Positions 20,187-30,118 of a stretch of DNA of 64,000 nt are shown here, piece after piece. Source of the DNA: Mixta sp. Marseille-Q2659 (GTDB taxonomy: Bacteria > Pseudomonadota > Gammaproteobacteria > Enterobacterales > Enterobacteriaceae); assembly GCF_940807255.1 (NCBI RefSeq), contig NZ_CALNWY010000012.1, positions 1 to 64,000 of the forward strand, in the 5' to 3' direction. The translations under genes were made by a program, and so were the position numbers. The notes under the pieces were generated by a model. That model had not been told where the DNA came from. It was given only the letters and a program-made list of their open reading frames with translations, and made no database searches. Numbering within the stretch: position 1 is the stretch's first letter; each line of letters opens with the position of its first letter.

Positions 20187-21864
20187 TCAGGCGGCAGGCG
20201 CTTTGCTTATCTCATCGCGTAACGCGCGTCGTAAAATTTTTCCGACATTGGTTTTTGGCAGGTCATCGCGAAACTCGACGATTTTTGGCACTTTATAGCC
20301 GGTCAGATGACGCCGACAGTGGGCGATCAGCTCATCTTTGGTCAGGGTAGGATCCTTTTAACGATGCAGATTTTTACCGCTTCGCCGGAAAGATCGCTCG
20401 GTACGCCAATCGCGGCGGCCTCACGCACTTTCGGATGCTGCATCACCACATCTTCAATTTCGTTCGGATAAACATTAAAGCCCGAGACCAGAATCATATC
20501 TTTTTACGATCGACAATACGTAAGAAGCCTTCATCGTCAGCAGTAACGATGTCGCCGCTGTAAAGCCAGCCCTCTTTCAATACTTCATCGGTCGCATCCG
20601 GGCGCTGCCAGTAGCCCATCATCACCTGCGGCCCTTTAATACAGAGTTCACCCGGCTGACCGTGCGCGACTTCATAGCCGTTATCATCCACCAGCTTAAT
20701 ATCGGTGGATGGCACCGGCAGGCCGATACTGCCGTTGTGACAGGTAATATCGTAGGGGTTAACCGAAACCAGCGGCGAACATTCCGTCAGGCCATAACCT
20801 TCCAGCAGATAATGGCCGGTCAGCTTCTCCCAGCGCTCCGCCACCGCTTTTTGCACCGACATCCCGCCACCAGCGGATAAGCGCAGCGTGGAAAAATCGA
20901 GCTGCTGGAAATTTTTGTCATTTAATAGCGCGTTAAACAGCGTATTCACGCCGGTAATGGCGGTAAAGGAATATTTGCCCAGCTCTTTCACAAAGCCCGG
21001 AATATCGCGCGGATTGGTGATCAGCAGGTTTTGCCCGCCCAGTTCAATAAACAGCAGGCAGTTCACGGTCAGGGCAAAAATGTGATAAAGCGGCAGCGCC
21101 GTAACGACCAGCTCTTTGCCGTCGCGCAGCAGCGAGCCGTAGGTGGCTTTAGTCTGCTCAAGATTGGCCTGCATATTGCGGTGCGTCAGCATCGCCCCTT
21201 TGGCGATCCCAGTGGTGCCGCCGGTGTACTGCAAAAAAGCCAGATCTTCATTGCGTATCTCAGGGCGGGAATAGTCCAGCTGTGCGCCCTGTTGCAGCAC
21301 GCTACGAAAAGAGACTGCATCCGGCAGATTATATTTAGGCACCAGCCGCTTTACATACTTCACGACGAAGTTGACCAGTGTGGCTTTCGCAGGCGACAGC
21401 TGATCGCCCAGCCGCGTCAGAATAACGTGTTTAACCGGCGTTTTTGCCACCACTTTTTCCAGCGTATGGGCAAAGTTAGAGACGATGACAATGGCTTTCG
21501 CACCGCTGTCGTTCAGCTGATGCTCCAGTTCGCGCGGGGTATAGAGCGGATTAACGTTGACTACCACCATGCCAGCGCGCAACACGCCGAACAGTGCAAC
21601 CGGATATTGCAGCAGGTTTGGCATCATGATAGCCACCCGATCACCCTTCTCTAATCCAAGCGTCTGCTGCAAATAAGCGGCAAAGGCGCGGCTACGCTGT
21701 TCCAGCTTACGGAAGCTCATCGCCTGCCCCATATTAATAAACGCGGGACGATCGGCGTAACGCTGAGCCGCCTGTTCAAACAGATCGATAAGCGATGTAT
21801 AACGATCGGCATTGATCTCAGCCGGGACATCGGCGGGATAACGGTTCAGCCAGACCTTATTCAA
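20187..21864 (-). pseudogene. fadD: Long-chain fatty acyl-CoA ligase FadD, frameshifted twice in A runs
   Basis: FadD converts long-chain fatty acids to acyl-CoA using ATP at the inner membrane. The likely start is the TTG at 21864, preceded by AGGTG; E. coli fadD also starts with TTG at the same aligned residue. An in-frame ATG at 21897 is an alternative. The AMP-binding motif [19 protein letters not shown] and the [15 protein letters not shown] signature are intact. The frame breaks at about 20500 (VDRKK, five A where six are needed) and again at about 20356 (ICIVK, four A where five are needed). The frames between and after encode the rest ([14 protein letters not shown], then [12 protein letters not shown] and VGKILRR) to a TGA at 20187. 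Adding two bases gives 559 residues against 561 in E. coli. Sequencing error is more likely than true loss. Confidence 0.85.
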
Positions 21865-21925
21865 GGGTTCACCTCGGAAATCATATTTGTTCGCCATCGC
21901 AGCCTCAGCACGCCCAACTGTTAAC

Positions 21926-21950
21926 ATTATATTAACTCATTGTACCAGTA
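21926..21950 (-). promoter_or_regulatory. FadR operator and -10 element of fadD
   Basis: On the minus strand a 17-base site (21934-21950) reads TACTGGTACAATGAGTT. It matches the FadR consensus and closely resembles the known E. coli fadD operator (CTGGTA and ATGAGTT halves conserved). A TATAAT at 21931-21926 follows directly, so bound FadR would block the promoter. Retention of this control supports fadD being a working gene. Confidence 0.75.
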
Positions 21951-22017
21951 TGCCTAACACACGGCGTTCAGGCTGCGAGGCCCATCACTAAATTTTCTTT
22001 ACTTATAACAATAAAAT

Positions 22018-22046
22018 GGCCCGGTCACATATCATGCAACCGGGCC
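22018..22046 (-). terminator. yeaY terminator
   Basis: An 8-bp GC-rich stem (GGCCCGGT with ACCGGGCC) around 13 bases lies just past the yeaY stop, with ATTTTATT following on the minus strand. Confidence 0.65.
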
Positions 22047-22066
22047 GCTAATAACTACCGTTATCG

Positions 22067-22657
22067 TTACTCAGTCAGGATAGTTTGCACCTGGACCGGG
22101 CCGGTATTGTAATAGCCCATCCAGGGATTCGGTCCCCAATAGCCGGGGTGATGACGCGTGGGCCCATACCAAATCCACGGGTCGATCGGCTGCATCGGCA
22201 TAACGACCTGCTGCTGCACACGCCAGCGCTGGTAGCCCGTCACGCTCACCACCACAAAGTTGTAGCTGGCCTTGCCGATTTCGCCTTTTTCGCTGCCTTT
22301 AATGGTGCCGACCACCGTCACCATTTGATTCGTCACATCGACAGGATCGATAAAGCCGTTCACATCAGCCCAGATCCGGCCAACGGAAGCCGCGCCCAGG
22401 CGCGGTCTCGCGCTTTCATCCAGCAGCTGAGTCGCGATTTCCAGCCGTGTGCGGCCATCGAGGTTAGTCACCTTCACGACTTTACCGCCGAAGCGCGCTT
22501 CCTGCCCGACATAGAGCTGCGGCGCGTTCATTACCCGCAACAGATCCTGCTGCGGCATTGGCGACCGACCCTTCACGGAATCAGGAACAGATACGCATCC
22601 AGCCAACAGCAACGCCGTCGCCAGGAGTGCCGCTGCATGAATCAGATTTTTACGCAT
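22067..22657 (-). CDS. yeaY: Slp-family outer-membrane lipoprotein YeaY
   Basis: A 196-residue lipoprotein of the Slp (starvation lipoprotein) family. The signal [20 protein letters not shown] precedes Cys21, the lipidation site. The family core includes [38 protein letters not shown] and [17 protein letters not shown]. The C-terminus is rich in Trp, Tyr, Pro and Gly ([15 protein letters not shown]). In E. coli yeaY is sigma-E controlled; I did not verify a sigma-E promoter here. It sits between tsaB and fadD, as in E. coli. Confidence 0.92.
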   Translation of the reverse strand: MRKNLIHAAALLATALLLAGCVSVPDSVKGRSPMPQQDLLRVMNAPQLYVGQEARFGGKVVKVTNLDGRTRLEIATQLLDESARPRLGAASVGRIWADVNGFIDPVDVTNQMVTVVGTIKGSEKGEIGKASYNFVVVSVTGYQRWRVQQQVVMPMQPIDPWIWYGPTRHHPGYWGPNPWMGYYNTGPVQVQTILTE

Positions 22658-22717
22658 AGCTTTTCTCCAGAAACCTGTCTGATTAGACTATTGCGTATTA
22701 AATAAGTTGCTGCCAGC

Positions 22718-23419
22718 CTATTCGCGGCCCGGCAATTTTTTCCATGCCACTTCATTGCGTAAATAGGCAGGCTCAACCTGCTCCGGCGCCAGTGCGCCGC
22801 CCTGCTGCCAAAGCTGCTGCGCCAGCGGCAGCATCGCTTCGGCGGCTGGCAGCGTAATATCGCTGGCCTGCAGCGTCAGCGGGCTTTCAACGCTCAGCTG
22901 CGGCCATGCCGACCAGCCGGTGCCAACGGTCATCCACTCACCCGATAGCTGCTGCATTCGCGCCAGCGCTGCGTCCGGCTTCAGCACGGCTTCGCTCGCT
23001 TCACCCTGCCAAACTCCCGCTTCGCTACGCTGATACTCTGCCCAGTAAACTTCGCCCATACGCGCATCGATCGCCGCCAGCACACGGCTGGCACCGTGGC
23101 GTTTCCAGGCGGCTTCGGCCATGGTCATCAGCGTCGAGATGCCAAGCAGCGGCAAACCGGCGCCAAACGCAAGTCCCTGCGCGATGCCGATGCCGATACG
23201 CACGCCGGTAAAACTACCCGGCCCACGACCGAAGGCCAGCGCATCAAGCTGCGACAGCGTAATGTGATGACGCGCCAGCATCTCTTCAACCAGCGGCAAA
23301 ATGCGCTGGGTATGCTCGCGGGCGCAAAGTTCAAAATGGGCGTCAACGACGCCATCCAGCGACAGCGCTACGGAACAGGCTTCAGTAGCCGTATCAAGGG
23401 CTAAAATTCGCGCGGACAT
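22718..23419 (-). CDS. tsaB: tRNA threonylcarbamoyladenosine protein TsaB
   Basis: A 233-residue actin-fold protein that pairs with TsaD in forming t6A37 in ANN-decoding tRNAs. The N-terminus [19 protein letters not shown] and [17 protein letters not shown] followed by GLAFG are the signature segments. It lacks the metal-binding residues of TsaD and is non-catalytic. The neighbours yoaA (upstream, 56 bases) and yeaY (downstream) match the E. coli order. Confidence 0.96.
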   Translation of the reverse strand: MSARILALDTATEACSVALSLDGVVDAHFELCAREHTQRILPLVEEMLARHHITLSQLDALAFGRGPGSFTGVRIGIGIAQGLAFGAGLPLLGISTLMTMAEAAWKRHGASRVLAAIDARMGEVYWAEYQRSEAGVWQGEASEAVLKPDAALARMQQLSGEWMTVGTGWSAWPQLSVESPLTLQASDITLPAAEAMLPLAQQLWQQGGALAPEQVEPAYLRNEVAWKKLPGRE

Positions 23420-23475
23420 AACAACCTCAGGCGAGAAAATTTTTCGGCGCGCATCTTAGCACAGCCCGACCAGAA

Positions 23476-25386
23476 TTACTCATTATCGGGCCGATCGAGA
23501 AAATTAACTGCTTTTTGCAAATCACGCGTGCGCGGCGTTGGCGGCAGGCTGTTAAGAAATACCGCGCCATAAGGCCGCATCACCAGGCGGTTATCACAGA
23601 TCACCAGCACACCGCGATCGTCCACGTCGCGAATCAGGCGACCAACGCCCTGCTTCAGCGTAATGACCGCATCGGGCAGTTGCACCTCATCAAACGGATC
23701 GCCGCCGCGCAGGCGGCAATCTTCCATGCGCGCTTTCAGTAAAGGATCGTCGGGCGAGGTAAACGGCAGTTTGTCGATGATCACCAGCGACAGCGCATCG
23801 CCAGGCACGTCCACGCCTTCCCAGAAGCTGCTGGTCGCCACCAGCAGCGCGTTGCCCGCCTCGATAAACTGCTTCAGCAGCTGCGCCTTGCCGGTTTCGC
23901 CCTGCAGCAAGACCGGCAGCGTCAGGCTGGCGCGAAACTCCTCGGCCAGCGCACGCATCATCTGATGCGATGTGCAAAGGAAAAAACAACGGCCATTATT
24001 GGCCTGAATCAGTGGCAGCAGACGACGCGCCAGCTGTTTCGCTCCACCCGGCTGATTGGGCGACGGCAAATCGCGCGGCACACAAAGCAGCGCCTGGCGC
24101 GCATAGTCGAACGGGCTGTTCAGGATCATGCTCTGCGCCTGATGCACGCCAAGGCGATCCATAAAGTGGGTCATCTGCTCATTAACCGCCAGCGTCGCCG
24201 AGGTAAAAACCCAGGCGGCCGGACGCTCATTAATCACTTCACGAAAACGTTCGGCGACGGAGAGCGGCGTCAGCGCCAGCACAAAGTGACGCGAGGTACA
24301 TTCGTACCAATAGCTGAAGCCGGGTTCGCTGATATTTTTCAGGCGTTTCAGTCGATTGCGGTATTGCGAGGCGCGCTCAAAAGCGGCGTCCAGCAGCGCC
24401 GAACGGCCCAGCGACATTTTTGCCACGTCGTAACAAAGCTCCAGCGCATCATCCAGCAGAGTTAAGGCGCGCTGGACGTCGCGGTCGTTCAGGATCTCGC
24501 GCAGGTTGCCGCGAAAACCCGGCTCACCTAACGCCAGACGAAAATCCTGGGCGCTCTGCGCCAGGCGATCGGCGGACTTTTGCAGTTGCTGCACGTCGCG
24601 AATCTCGGTGCGGTAGGCGATGGTAATATCTTTCGCTAAATCCAACAGCTGACGGCTGGAGAGCTGCTGGCCAAAATACTGGCTGGCGATATCGGGCACC
24701 TGATGCGCTTCATCGAAGATCATCACATCCGCTTCCGGGATCAGCTCGGCAAAGCCGCTCTCTTTCACCACCATATCCGCCAGAAACAGATGATGGTTAA
24801 CCACCACCACATCGGCATCCATCGCGCGCCGACGCGCCTTCACCACAAAGCACTCTTTATAGAGCGGACAGTCGTTGCCGAGGCAGTTGTCATTGGTGCT
24901 GGTGACCAGCGGCCAGATGGCGCTGTCCTCCGCCACGCCGCTGCAGCTGCTGATATCACCATCGGCGGTTTCGCTGGCCCAGCTGCGCAGATAAACCAGG
25001 TCGCTGAGGGTTTGCACAGTCAGTTCGCCGCCGGTCATGCTTTGCTGCTCCAGCCGCTCCAGACAGAGATAGTTGGATCGCCCTTTCAGCAAGGCGGTTT
25101 TCCCTTTATAGGCCAGCGCTTTGGTGATTTTCGGCAAATCGCGGCTGTAAAGCTGATCCTGCAGCGCTTTCGAACCGGTAGAAATAATCGCCTTTTTCCC
25201 GGCGCGTAATACCGGCACCAGATAGGCGTAGGTTTTTCCGGTGCCGGTGCCCGCTTCTACTACCAGCTCGCCGCGCTGTTCAATCGCCTGCGTAACTGCC
25301 GCCGCCATCTGCTGCTGCGCTTCGCGCGGGCGAAAGCCGGGGATCGCCTGCGCCAGGGCGCCATCGGCTGCAAAATCGTCTGCCAC
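23476..25386 (-). CDS. yoaA: DinG-family Fe-S DNA helicase YoaA
   Basis: A 636-residue XPD-like superfamily 2 helicase, the same length as E. coli YoaA. Walker A GTGTGKT lies at residues 46-52 and the DEAH box near residue 223 in MIFDEAHQ. Four cysteines of an Fe-S cluster lie between them (near SSCSG, NCLGNDCPLYKEC). Later motifs include STSFWEGVDVPG-like ATSSFWEGVDVPG and QGVGRLIRD. In E. coli YoaA works with the HolC subunit of the clamp loader at blocked replication forks. It is divergent from yoaB across about 160 bases. Confidence 0.96.
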   Translation of the reverse strand: MADDFAADGALAQAIPGFRPREAQQQMAAAVTQAIEQRGELVVEAGTGTGKTYAYLVPVLRAGKKAIISTGSKALQDQLYSRDLPKITKALAYKGKTALLKGRSNYLCLERLEQQSMTGGELTVQTLSDLVYLRSWASETADGDISSCSGVAEDSAIWPLVTSTNDNCLGNDCPLYKECFVVKARRRAMDADVVVVNHHLFLADMVVKESGFAELIPEADVMIFDEAHQVPDIASQYFGQQLSSRQLLDLAKDITIAYRTEIRDVQQLQKSADRLAQSAQDFRLALGEPGFRGNLREILNDRDVQRALTLLDDALELCYDVAKMSLGRSALLDAAFERASQYRNRLKRLKNISEPGFSYWYECTSRHFVLALTPLSVAERFREVINERPAAWVFTSATLAVNEQMTHFMDRLGVHQAQSMILNSPFDYARQALLCVPRDLPSPNQPGGAKQLARRLLPLIQANNGRCFFLCTSHQMMRALAEEFRASLTLPVLLQGETGKAQLLKQFIEAGNALLVATSSFWEGVDVPGDALSLVIIDKLPFTSPDDPLLKARMEDCRLRGGDPFDEVQLPDAVITLKQGVGRLIRDVDDRGVLVICDNRLVMRPYGAVFLNSLPPTPRTRDLQKAVNFLDRPDNE

Positions 25387-25548
25387 ATATCCTCTCTGGT
25401 TGCGTTAAAACGGCCCGATTATGTCAGTATTCCCGTCCGGGCTCCAGACGCGGCTTAACGCATCCCCTTTGCTGAGCAAGAGGGATGACAGCGCCGGGTT
25501 AACTATGCCAGGCTAGCGGCGCGTAAAAATGGAATAAGGAAAGAATGT

Positions 25549-25902
25549 ATGTCTGTTACCCGTATCGACCCTGAACATCGTATGTCTGAAGCAGTCATCC
25601 ACAACGATACCGTCTATTACACCAGCGTGCCGGAAAACCTGGATGAGGACGCCGAAGCACAAACGGCGAATGCGCTGGCGGTCATCGATCGGCTGTTAAC
25701 CCGCGTTGGCTCAGATAAAAGCCGTATCCTGGATGCCACCATTTTTCTGGTCGACAAAGCGGATTTCGCCGCCATGAATCGGGCCTGGGATGCCTGGGTC
25801 TCGCCAGGTAACGCGCCGGTGCGCTGCACCGTTCAGGCCGGTTTGATGAACCCGAAATATAAAGTCGAAATCAAAGTTATCGCTGCGCTGAATCCTGCCT
25901 GA
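25549..25902 (+). CDS. yoaB: Rid/YjgF-family protein YoaB
   Basis: A 117-residue member of the Rid (YjgF/YER057c) superfamily, whose best known members hydrolyse reactive imines and enamines. Family features are VIHNDTVYYTSVPEN, SRILDATIFLVDKADFAAMN and the C-terminal APVRCTVQAGLMNPKYKVEI, which carries the conserved Arg and Glu positions. AAGGA precedes the ATG. It is divergent from yoaA and converges with yoaH, whose stop begins on the next base. Confidence 0.94.
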   Translation: MSVTRIDPEHRMSEAVIHNDTVYYTSVPENLDEDAEAQTANALAVIDRLLTRVGSDKSRILDATIFLVDKADFAAMNRAWDAWVSPGNAPVRCTVQAGLMNPKYKVEIKVIAALNPA

Positions 25903-26091
25903 TCAGGCTTCATCATCTTCTTCATCTTCAAAGCGCGCCGCAATATGTCCGCCAGTATGCGTCTGGCGGATCTCCTGCGCGACGCGGGTAATCGCCTCGC
26001 CGCTGCTCATACCTTCAGCCATCAGCTGATGAATACGCTCTACCGCCTGCTGCTGCTGTTCATGGCTTAACGCCGGTAAACCTGTAAACAT
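25903..26091 (-). CDS. yoaH: UPF0181 protein YoaH
   Basis: A 62-residue acidic-tailed protein of UPF0181. It contains [20 protein letters not shown] then MSSGEAI, and ends in FEDEEDDEA, matching E. coli YoaH (59 residues). The function is unknown. It is divergent from pabB, as in E. coli. Confidence 0.93.
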   Translation of the reverse strand: MFTGLPALSHEQQQQAVERIHQLMAEGMSSGEAITRVAQEIRQTHTGGHIAARFEDEEDDEA

Positions 26092-26209
26092 AATGGCTCC
26101 TGTTGGGTAATAATAAGGGCAGAAATTTTATCGCAAACAAACAGATGCCAGCACCGACAAAATATGCCAGGCTTGCCGTTTGTCCACGTTAAAAACGCTG
26201 CTGAGAGTG

Positions 26210-27589
26210 ATGCCCGTAGTCTACCACGCTTTACCCTATACGCCTGATGCGCTTTCTGAACGCTTTGGTCGCATCGCCCATTTGCCTTGGGCGATGCTGC
26301 TCAGCTCCGGTTTTGCCGCTCATCCCGATAGCCGCTTCGATATTCTGGTCGCCGACCCTGTTGTGACGCTGGAAACACGTGGTCTCATTACGCGCATTGC
26401 AAAAGGTGACACTGTCACTGAATCAGCAGACGATCCGCTGGCGTTGCTGGAAGCGGAACTGGCCCGCGCGCTACCCGTGCTGTCGGCGAATGAGAATCTG
26501 CCGTTTCAGGGCGGCGCGCTCGGTCTGTTTGGCTACGATCTTGGTCGTCGTTTTGAACGTCTGCCACAGCAGGCGGTGGCGGATATTGCCACGCCGGATA
26601 TGGCGGTCGGCATCTATAGCTGGGCGCTGATTGCCGACCACCAGCAGAAAACCCTGACGCTGGTGGATCATCTGGGCGGTGGCCTGCGCTGGCTGAACAG
26701 CCTGCCGCCGCGTCCGCCCGCCGTGCCGTTTCGCCTGACCTGCCGCTGGCAATCGAACATGACGCCGGAAAGCTATCGCCAACGCTTCGATCGCATCCAG
26801 GCGTGGCTGCAGGCGGGTGATTGCTATCAGGTCAATCTGGCCCAGCGTTTTCAGGCTGGCTATGAAGGCGCTGAGTGGCAGGCGTTTCAGCGACTCAATG
26901 CCAGTAACCGCGCGCCTTTCAGCGCGTTTGTGCGTCTGCCGGAGAGCGCCATTCTCAGCCTGTCACCGGAACGGTTCCTTTCCTTAAAAGAAGATGTGAT
27001 CGAAACGCGCCCGATTAAAGGCACGTTGCCGCGTCTTGAAGATGCGGAGGCGGATCGTCTTCAGGCACGCAGGCTGGCGGAATCGGAGAAGGATCGGGCG
27101 GAGAACCTGATGATTGTCGATCTGCTGCGCAATGATATTGGCCGCGTCGCCCTGCCCGGCAGCGTGCAGGTGCCAGAGCTATTTGTGGTGGAGCCTTTCC
27201 CGGCGGTACATCACCTGGTCAGCACCATTCGTGCGCGTTTGAAACCTGACCTGAGCGCCTGCGATCTGCTGCGCGCCTGTTTTCCTGGCGGATCGATTAC
27301 CGGCGCGCCCAAAGTACGGGCGATGGAAATCATCGAGGCGCTGGAGCCGCAGCGCCGCAATGCCTGGTGCGGCAGCATCGGTTATTTAAGCTGCTGCGGC
27401 AGAATGGACAGCAGTATTACCATTCGCACGCTTATCGCTGAAGGCGGACAGTTCTACTGTGCGGCGGGCGGCGGCATCGTTGCCGACAGCGAAGCCGAAC
27501 TGGAATATCAGGAAACGCTGCACAAACTGGGCCGTATCTTGCCGCTGCTGGAGGACGAAGCAAACCATGAACCATCCTCTGACGCTTGA
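26210..27589 (+). CDS. pabB: Aminodeoxychorismate synthase component I
   Basis: A 459-residue enzyme that, with the PabA glutamine amidotransferase, makes 4-amino-4-deoxychorismate from chorismate for folate synthesis. The ATG at 26210 places [13 protein letters not shown] at the same distance from the start as in E. coli; the frame opens earlier at a TTG (26180). Chorismate-site motifs are PIKGTLPR (with the catalytic lysine region), [17 protein letters not shown], and [22 protein letters not shown]. The gene overlaps nudL by 23 bases, so the two are translationally coupled. Confidence 0.95.
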   Translation: MPVVYHALPYTPDALSERFGRIAHLPWAMLLSSGFAAHPDSRFDILVADPVVTLETRGLITRIAKGDTVTESADDPLALLEAELARALPVLSANENLPFQGGALGLFGYDLGRRFERLPQQAVADIATPDMAVGIYSWALIADHQQKTLTLVDHLGGGLRWLNSLPPRPPAVPFRLTCRWQSNMTPESYRQRFDRIQAWLQAGDCYQVNLAQRFQAGYEGAEWQAFQRLNASNRAPFSAFVRLPESAILSLSPERFLSLKEDVIETRPIKGTLPRLEDAEADRLQARRLAESEKDRAENLMIVDLLRNDIGRVALPGSVQVPELFVVEPFPAVHHLVSTIRARLKPDLSACDLLRACFPGGSITGAPKVRAMEIIEALEPQRRNAWCGSIGYLSCCGRMDSSITIRTLIAEGGQFYCAAGGGIVADSEAELEYQETLHKLGRILPLLEDEANHEPSSDA

Positions 27590-28154
27590 TACTTTCCTTA
27601 CGCGTTTTCAGCTACAGCCGCCGCCGTTGGCGCCTGCACTTTCGCCCGCTCGCCGTCAGGCGGCGGTGCTGGTGCCGATCGTCGCGCGCGAAGAGCCGGG
27701 TCTGTTGCTCACTCGCCGCGCGCCCTGGCTGCGTAAACACGCCGGACAGGTCGCCTTTCCCGGCGGTATGCAGGACGCCAGCGATCCCTCGCTGCAATTT
27801 ACCGCCCTGCGCGAGGCGCAGGAAGAAATTGGCCTGCAGCCCCGGGATGTGCGTATTGTCGGCACGCTGCCTGCAGTCAGCAGCAGCACCGGCTTTAGAG
27901 TGACGCCGATCGTCGGCATTATCCCGCCCGATCTGCGCTGGCAGCCCAGCGTAGATGAAGTGGACGCCATCTTTGAAATGCCGTTACAGGAAGCGCTGCG
28001 CCTGTCGCGCTATGCGTCGCTGGATATTCACCGTAACGGTCTCAGCCATCGTGTCTGGCTCTCCTGGTATCAGCAATATTTTGTCTGGGGCATGACCGCA
28101 GGCATTCTGCGCGAGCTGAGCCTGCAGGTGATGCCAGAGTTGGCTGGCGTTTAA
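27567..28154 (+). CDS. nudL: Nudix CoA hydrolase NudL
   Basis: A 195-residue Nudix protein predicted to hydrolyse coenzyme A pyrophosphate bonds. The start at the ATG 27567 lies inside the pabB 3' end, with GAGGA 11 bases upstream. The Nudix box spans residues 66-90 (GGMQ then [11 protein letters not shown]), after the UPF0035-type [13 protein letters not shown] that typifies CoA-specific members. The C-terminus [21 protein letters not shown] is conserved in NudL. The gene is the last before the sdaA promoter region, as in E. coli. Confidence 0.94.
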   Translation: MNHPLTLDTFLTRFQLQPPPLAPALSPARRQAAVLVPIVAREEPGLLLTRRAPWLRKHAGQVAFPGGMQDASDPSLQFTALREAQEEIGLQPRDVRIVGTLPAVSSSTGFRVTPIVGIIPPDLRWQPSVDEVDAIFEMPLQEALRLSRYASLDIHRNGLSHRVWLSWYQQYFVWGMTAGILRELSLQVMPELAGV

Positions 28155-28486
28155 CCAAATAAAAGTTGTGCAAAAAGCAGGCTTTCCGTGATATTTCACT
28201 AAATATTCTTCAGTAAGCGATCCAAATCACTTCCCTATTACTCCGGAATAGTTATATTTAGCGCGCCGATTACCCAAGAAATTTCTGAGGTATTTCGCAT
28301 AACTCTGGTTCAGGACAAAAATCCGCGCGACTCACCGTTTTGCTTATTTTTTCTCCTGACCACAATAAGTTTTTCTCGCTGAGCTAATTAGTTTATTTCA
28401 TGCGAAAAGATGAATTTTTAACCACCAGGATGATTACTATACGCAGTGTCTGTTTTGCTGCGCAGTTAATTTAAGGAGCGTGTAAC
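28155..28486. other. nudL-sdaA intergenic region
   Basis: About 330 AT-rich bases that must hold the sdaA promoter. An AAGGAG ribosome-binding site precedes sdaA (near 28473). I see no RNA gene, small reading frame or clear operator, and no obvious terminator for nudL. Confidence 0.5.
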
Positions 28487-29851
28487 GTGATTAGCGTTTT
28501 CGACATGTTTAAGATCGGCATTGGCCCGTCCAGTTCCCATACGCTGGGCCCGATGAAAGCCGGTAAACAGTTTGTCGATGATTTGATCCGGGATAACCGG
28601 CTGTTGGACGTTACGCGCATCGCCGTCGAGGTTTACGGCTCGCTTTCCCTGACCGGTAAAGGGCACCATACCGACATCGCCATTATTATGGGCCTGTCCG
28701 GTGCTGCGCCGGAAACCGTTGATATTGACACGATCCCAGCCTTTATCCGCGATGTGGAGCAGCGTGAACGCCTGCTGCTGGCGAACGGTCAGCATGAGGT
28801 CGATTTCCCGCGCGAAGGCGGCATGAATTTCCGCAGCGAAAACCTGTCGCTGCATGAAAACGGCATGCGCATTCACGCTTTCTCCGGCGAAACCTGCATC
28901 TACAGCAAAACCTATTACTCCATCGGCGGCGGTTTTATTGTCGATGAAGAGCATTTTGGCGAATCGGTGCTGGACGAAGTCGCGGTGCCGTATCCGTTTA
29001 ACTCCGCCAAAGAGTTGCTGGCGCACTGTCGTGAAACCGGCCTTTCGCTCTCCGGCCTGGTGATGAAAAACGAACTGGCGCTGCACAGCCGCCAGGAGAT
29101 CGAGAGCTATTTCGCCGCCGTCTGGCAAACCATGCGCGACTGCATCGATCGTGGTCTGAATACCGAAGGCGTGCTGCCTGGCCCGCTGCGCGTACCGCGT
29201 CGTGCCGCCGCGCTGCGTCGGATGCTGGTTTCATCCGGCAAGCATTCCAATGATCCGATGAATGTGATCGACTGGGTGAATATGTTCGCGCTGGCGGTTA
29301 ACGAAGAGAACGCCGCTGGCGGTCGCGTGGTCACCGCGCCTACCAACGGCGCCTGCGGGATTGTACCTGCGGTACTGGCCTATTATGACCATTTTATCGA
29401 ATCGGTCAGCCCCGATATTTTTATCCGCTACTTCCTGGCTGCAGGCGCGGTCGGCGTGCTGTATAAAATGAACGCCTCGATTTCCGGTGCCGAAGTGGGC
29501 TGTCAGGGCGAAGTGGGCGTCGCCTGTTCTATGGCGGCGGCAGGCCTGGCGGAGCTGCTGGGCGCCAGCCCGGAACAGGTCTGCGTGGCTGCCGAAATCG
29601 GTATGGAGCATAACCTCGGTCTGACCTGCGATCCGGTCGCCGGTCAGGTGCAGGTTCCCTGTATCGAACGTAACGCTATCGCCTCGGTAAAAGCGATTAA
29701 CTCAGCGCGTATGGCGCTGCGTCGCACCAGCGAACCACGCGTGTCGCTCGATAAGGTAATCGAAACCATGTATGAAACCGGCAAAGATATGAACGCCAAA
29801 TACCGTGAAACTTCACGCGGCGGCCTCGCCATCAAGGTGCAGTGCGATTAA
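28487..29851 (+). CDS. sdaA: L-serine ammonia-lyase SdaA
   Basis: A 454-residue, iron-sulfur L-serine deaminase that makes pyruvate and ammonia. It starts GTG (ISVFDMFKIGIGPSSSHTLG) after AAGGAG. The N-terminal beta domain holds GPSSSHT; the C-terminal alpha domain holds APTNGACGIVPAVLAYY, GCQGEVGVACSMAAAGL and NLGLTCDPVAGQVQVPCIERN, which supply the cluster and catalytic cysteines. E. coli has three such enzymes; the surrounding order (nudL-sdaA-pdeD) identifies this as SdaA. A terminator follows after 23 bases. Confidence 0.96.
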   Translation: MISVFDMFKIGIGPSSSHTLGPMKAGKQFVDDLIRDNRLLDVTRIAVEVYGSLSLTGKGHHTDIAIIMGLSGAAPETVDIDTIPAFIRDVEQRERLLLANGQHEVDFPREGGMNFRSENLSLHENGMRIHAFSGETCIYSKTYYSIGGGFIVDEEHFGESVLDEVAVPYPFNSAKELLAHCRETGLSLSGLVMKNELALHSRQEIESYFAAVWQTMRDCIDRGLNTEGVLPGPLRVPRRAAALRRMLVSSGKHSNDPMNVIDWVNMFALAVNEENAAGGRVVTAPTNGACGIVPAVLAYYDHFIESVSPDIFIRYFLAAGAVGVLYKMNASISGAEVGCQGEVGVACSMAAAGLAELLGASPEQVCVAAEIGMEHNLGLTCDPVAGQVQVPCIERNAIASVKAINSARMALRRTSEPRVSLDKVIETMYETGKDMNAKYRETSRGGLAIKVQCD

Positions 29852-29874
29852 TGCACTAAAGACTGGTTAAACAT

Positions 29875-29904
29875 AAAGCAGCGTCCCGTGACGCTGCTTT
29901 TTTT
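29875..29904 (+). terminator. sdaA intrinsic terminator
   Basis: A perfect 11-bp stem (AAAGCAGCGTC with GACGCTGCTTT), a 4-base CCGT loop, and a run of seven T. Confidence 0.9.
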
Positions 29905-30118
29905 ATGGAGAATTTGACGGCGCATCGCTTATAGTCAACGGCTGCCGCGCAGTGCAACAGCGGCCAGCTTGTTAACCTCGCCACTGGTCAGCCAACAAGC
30001 AGCTTATTGTTCTCGTCAGCAGCCGAAGCGCCTTTTTCATCAACGTCGCTAAACTTAACGGCAAGGTTGCCGATATGAAAATGTCGGATTTTTATTTTGG
30101 TTTTAAGGGTGGCGACGG

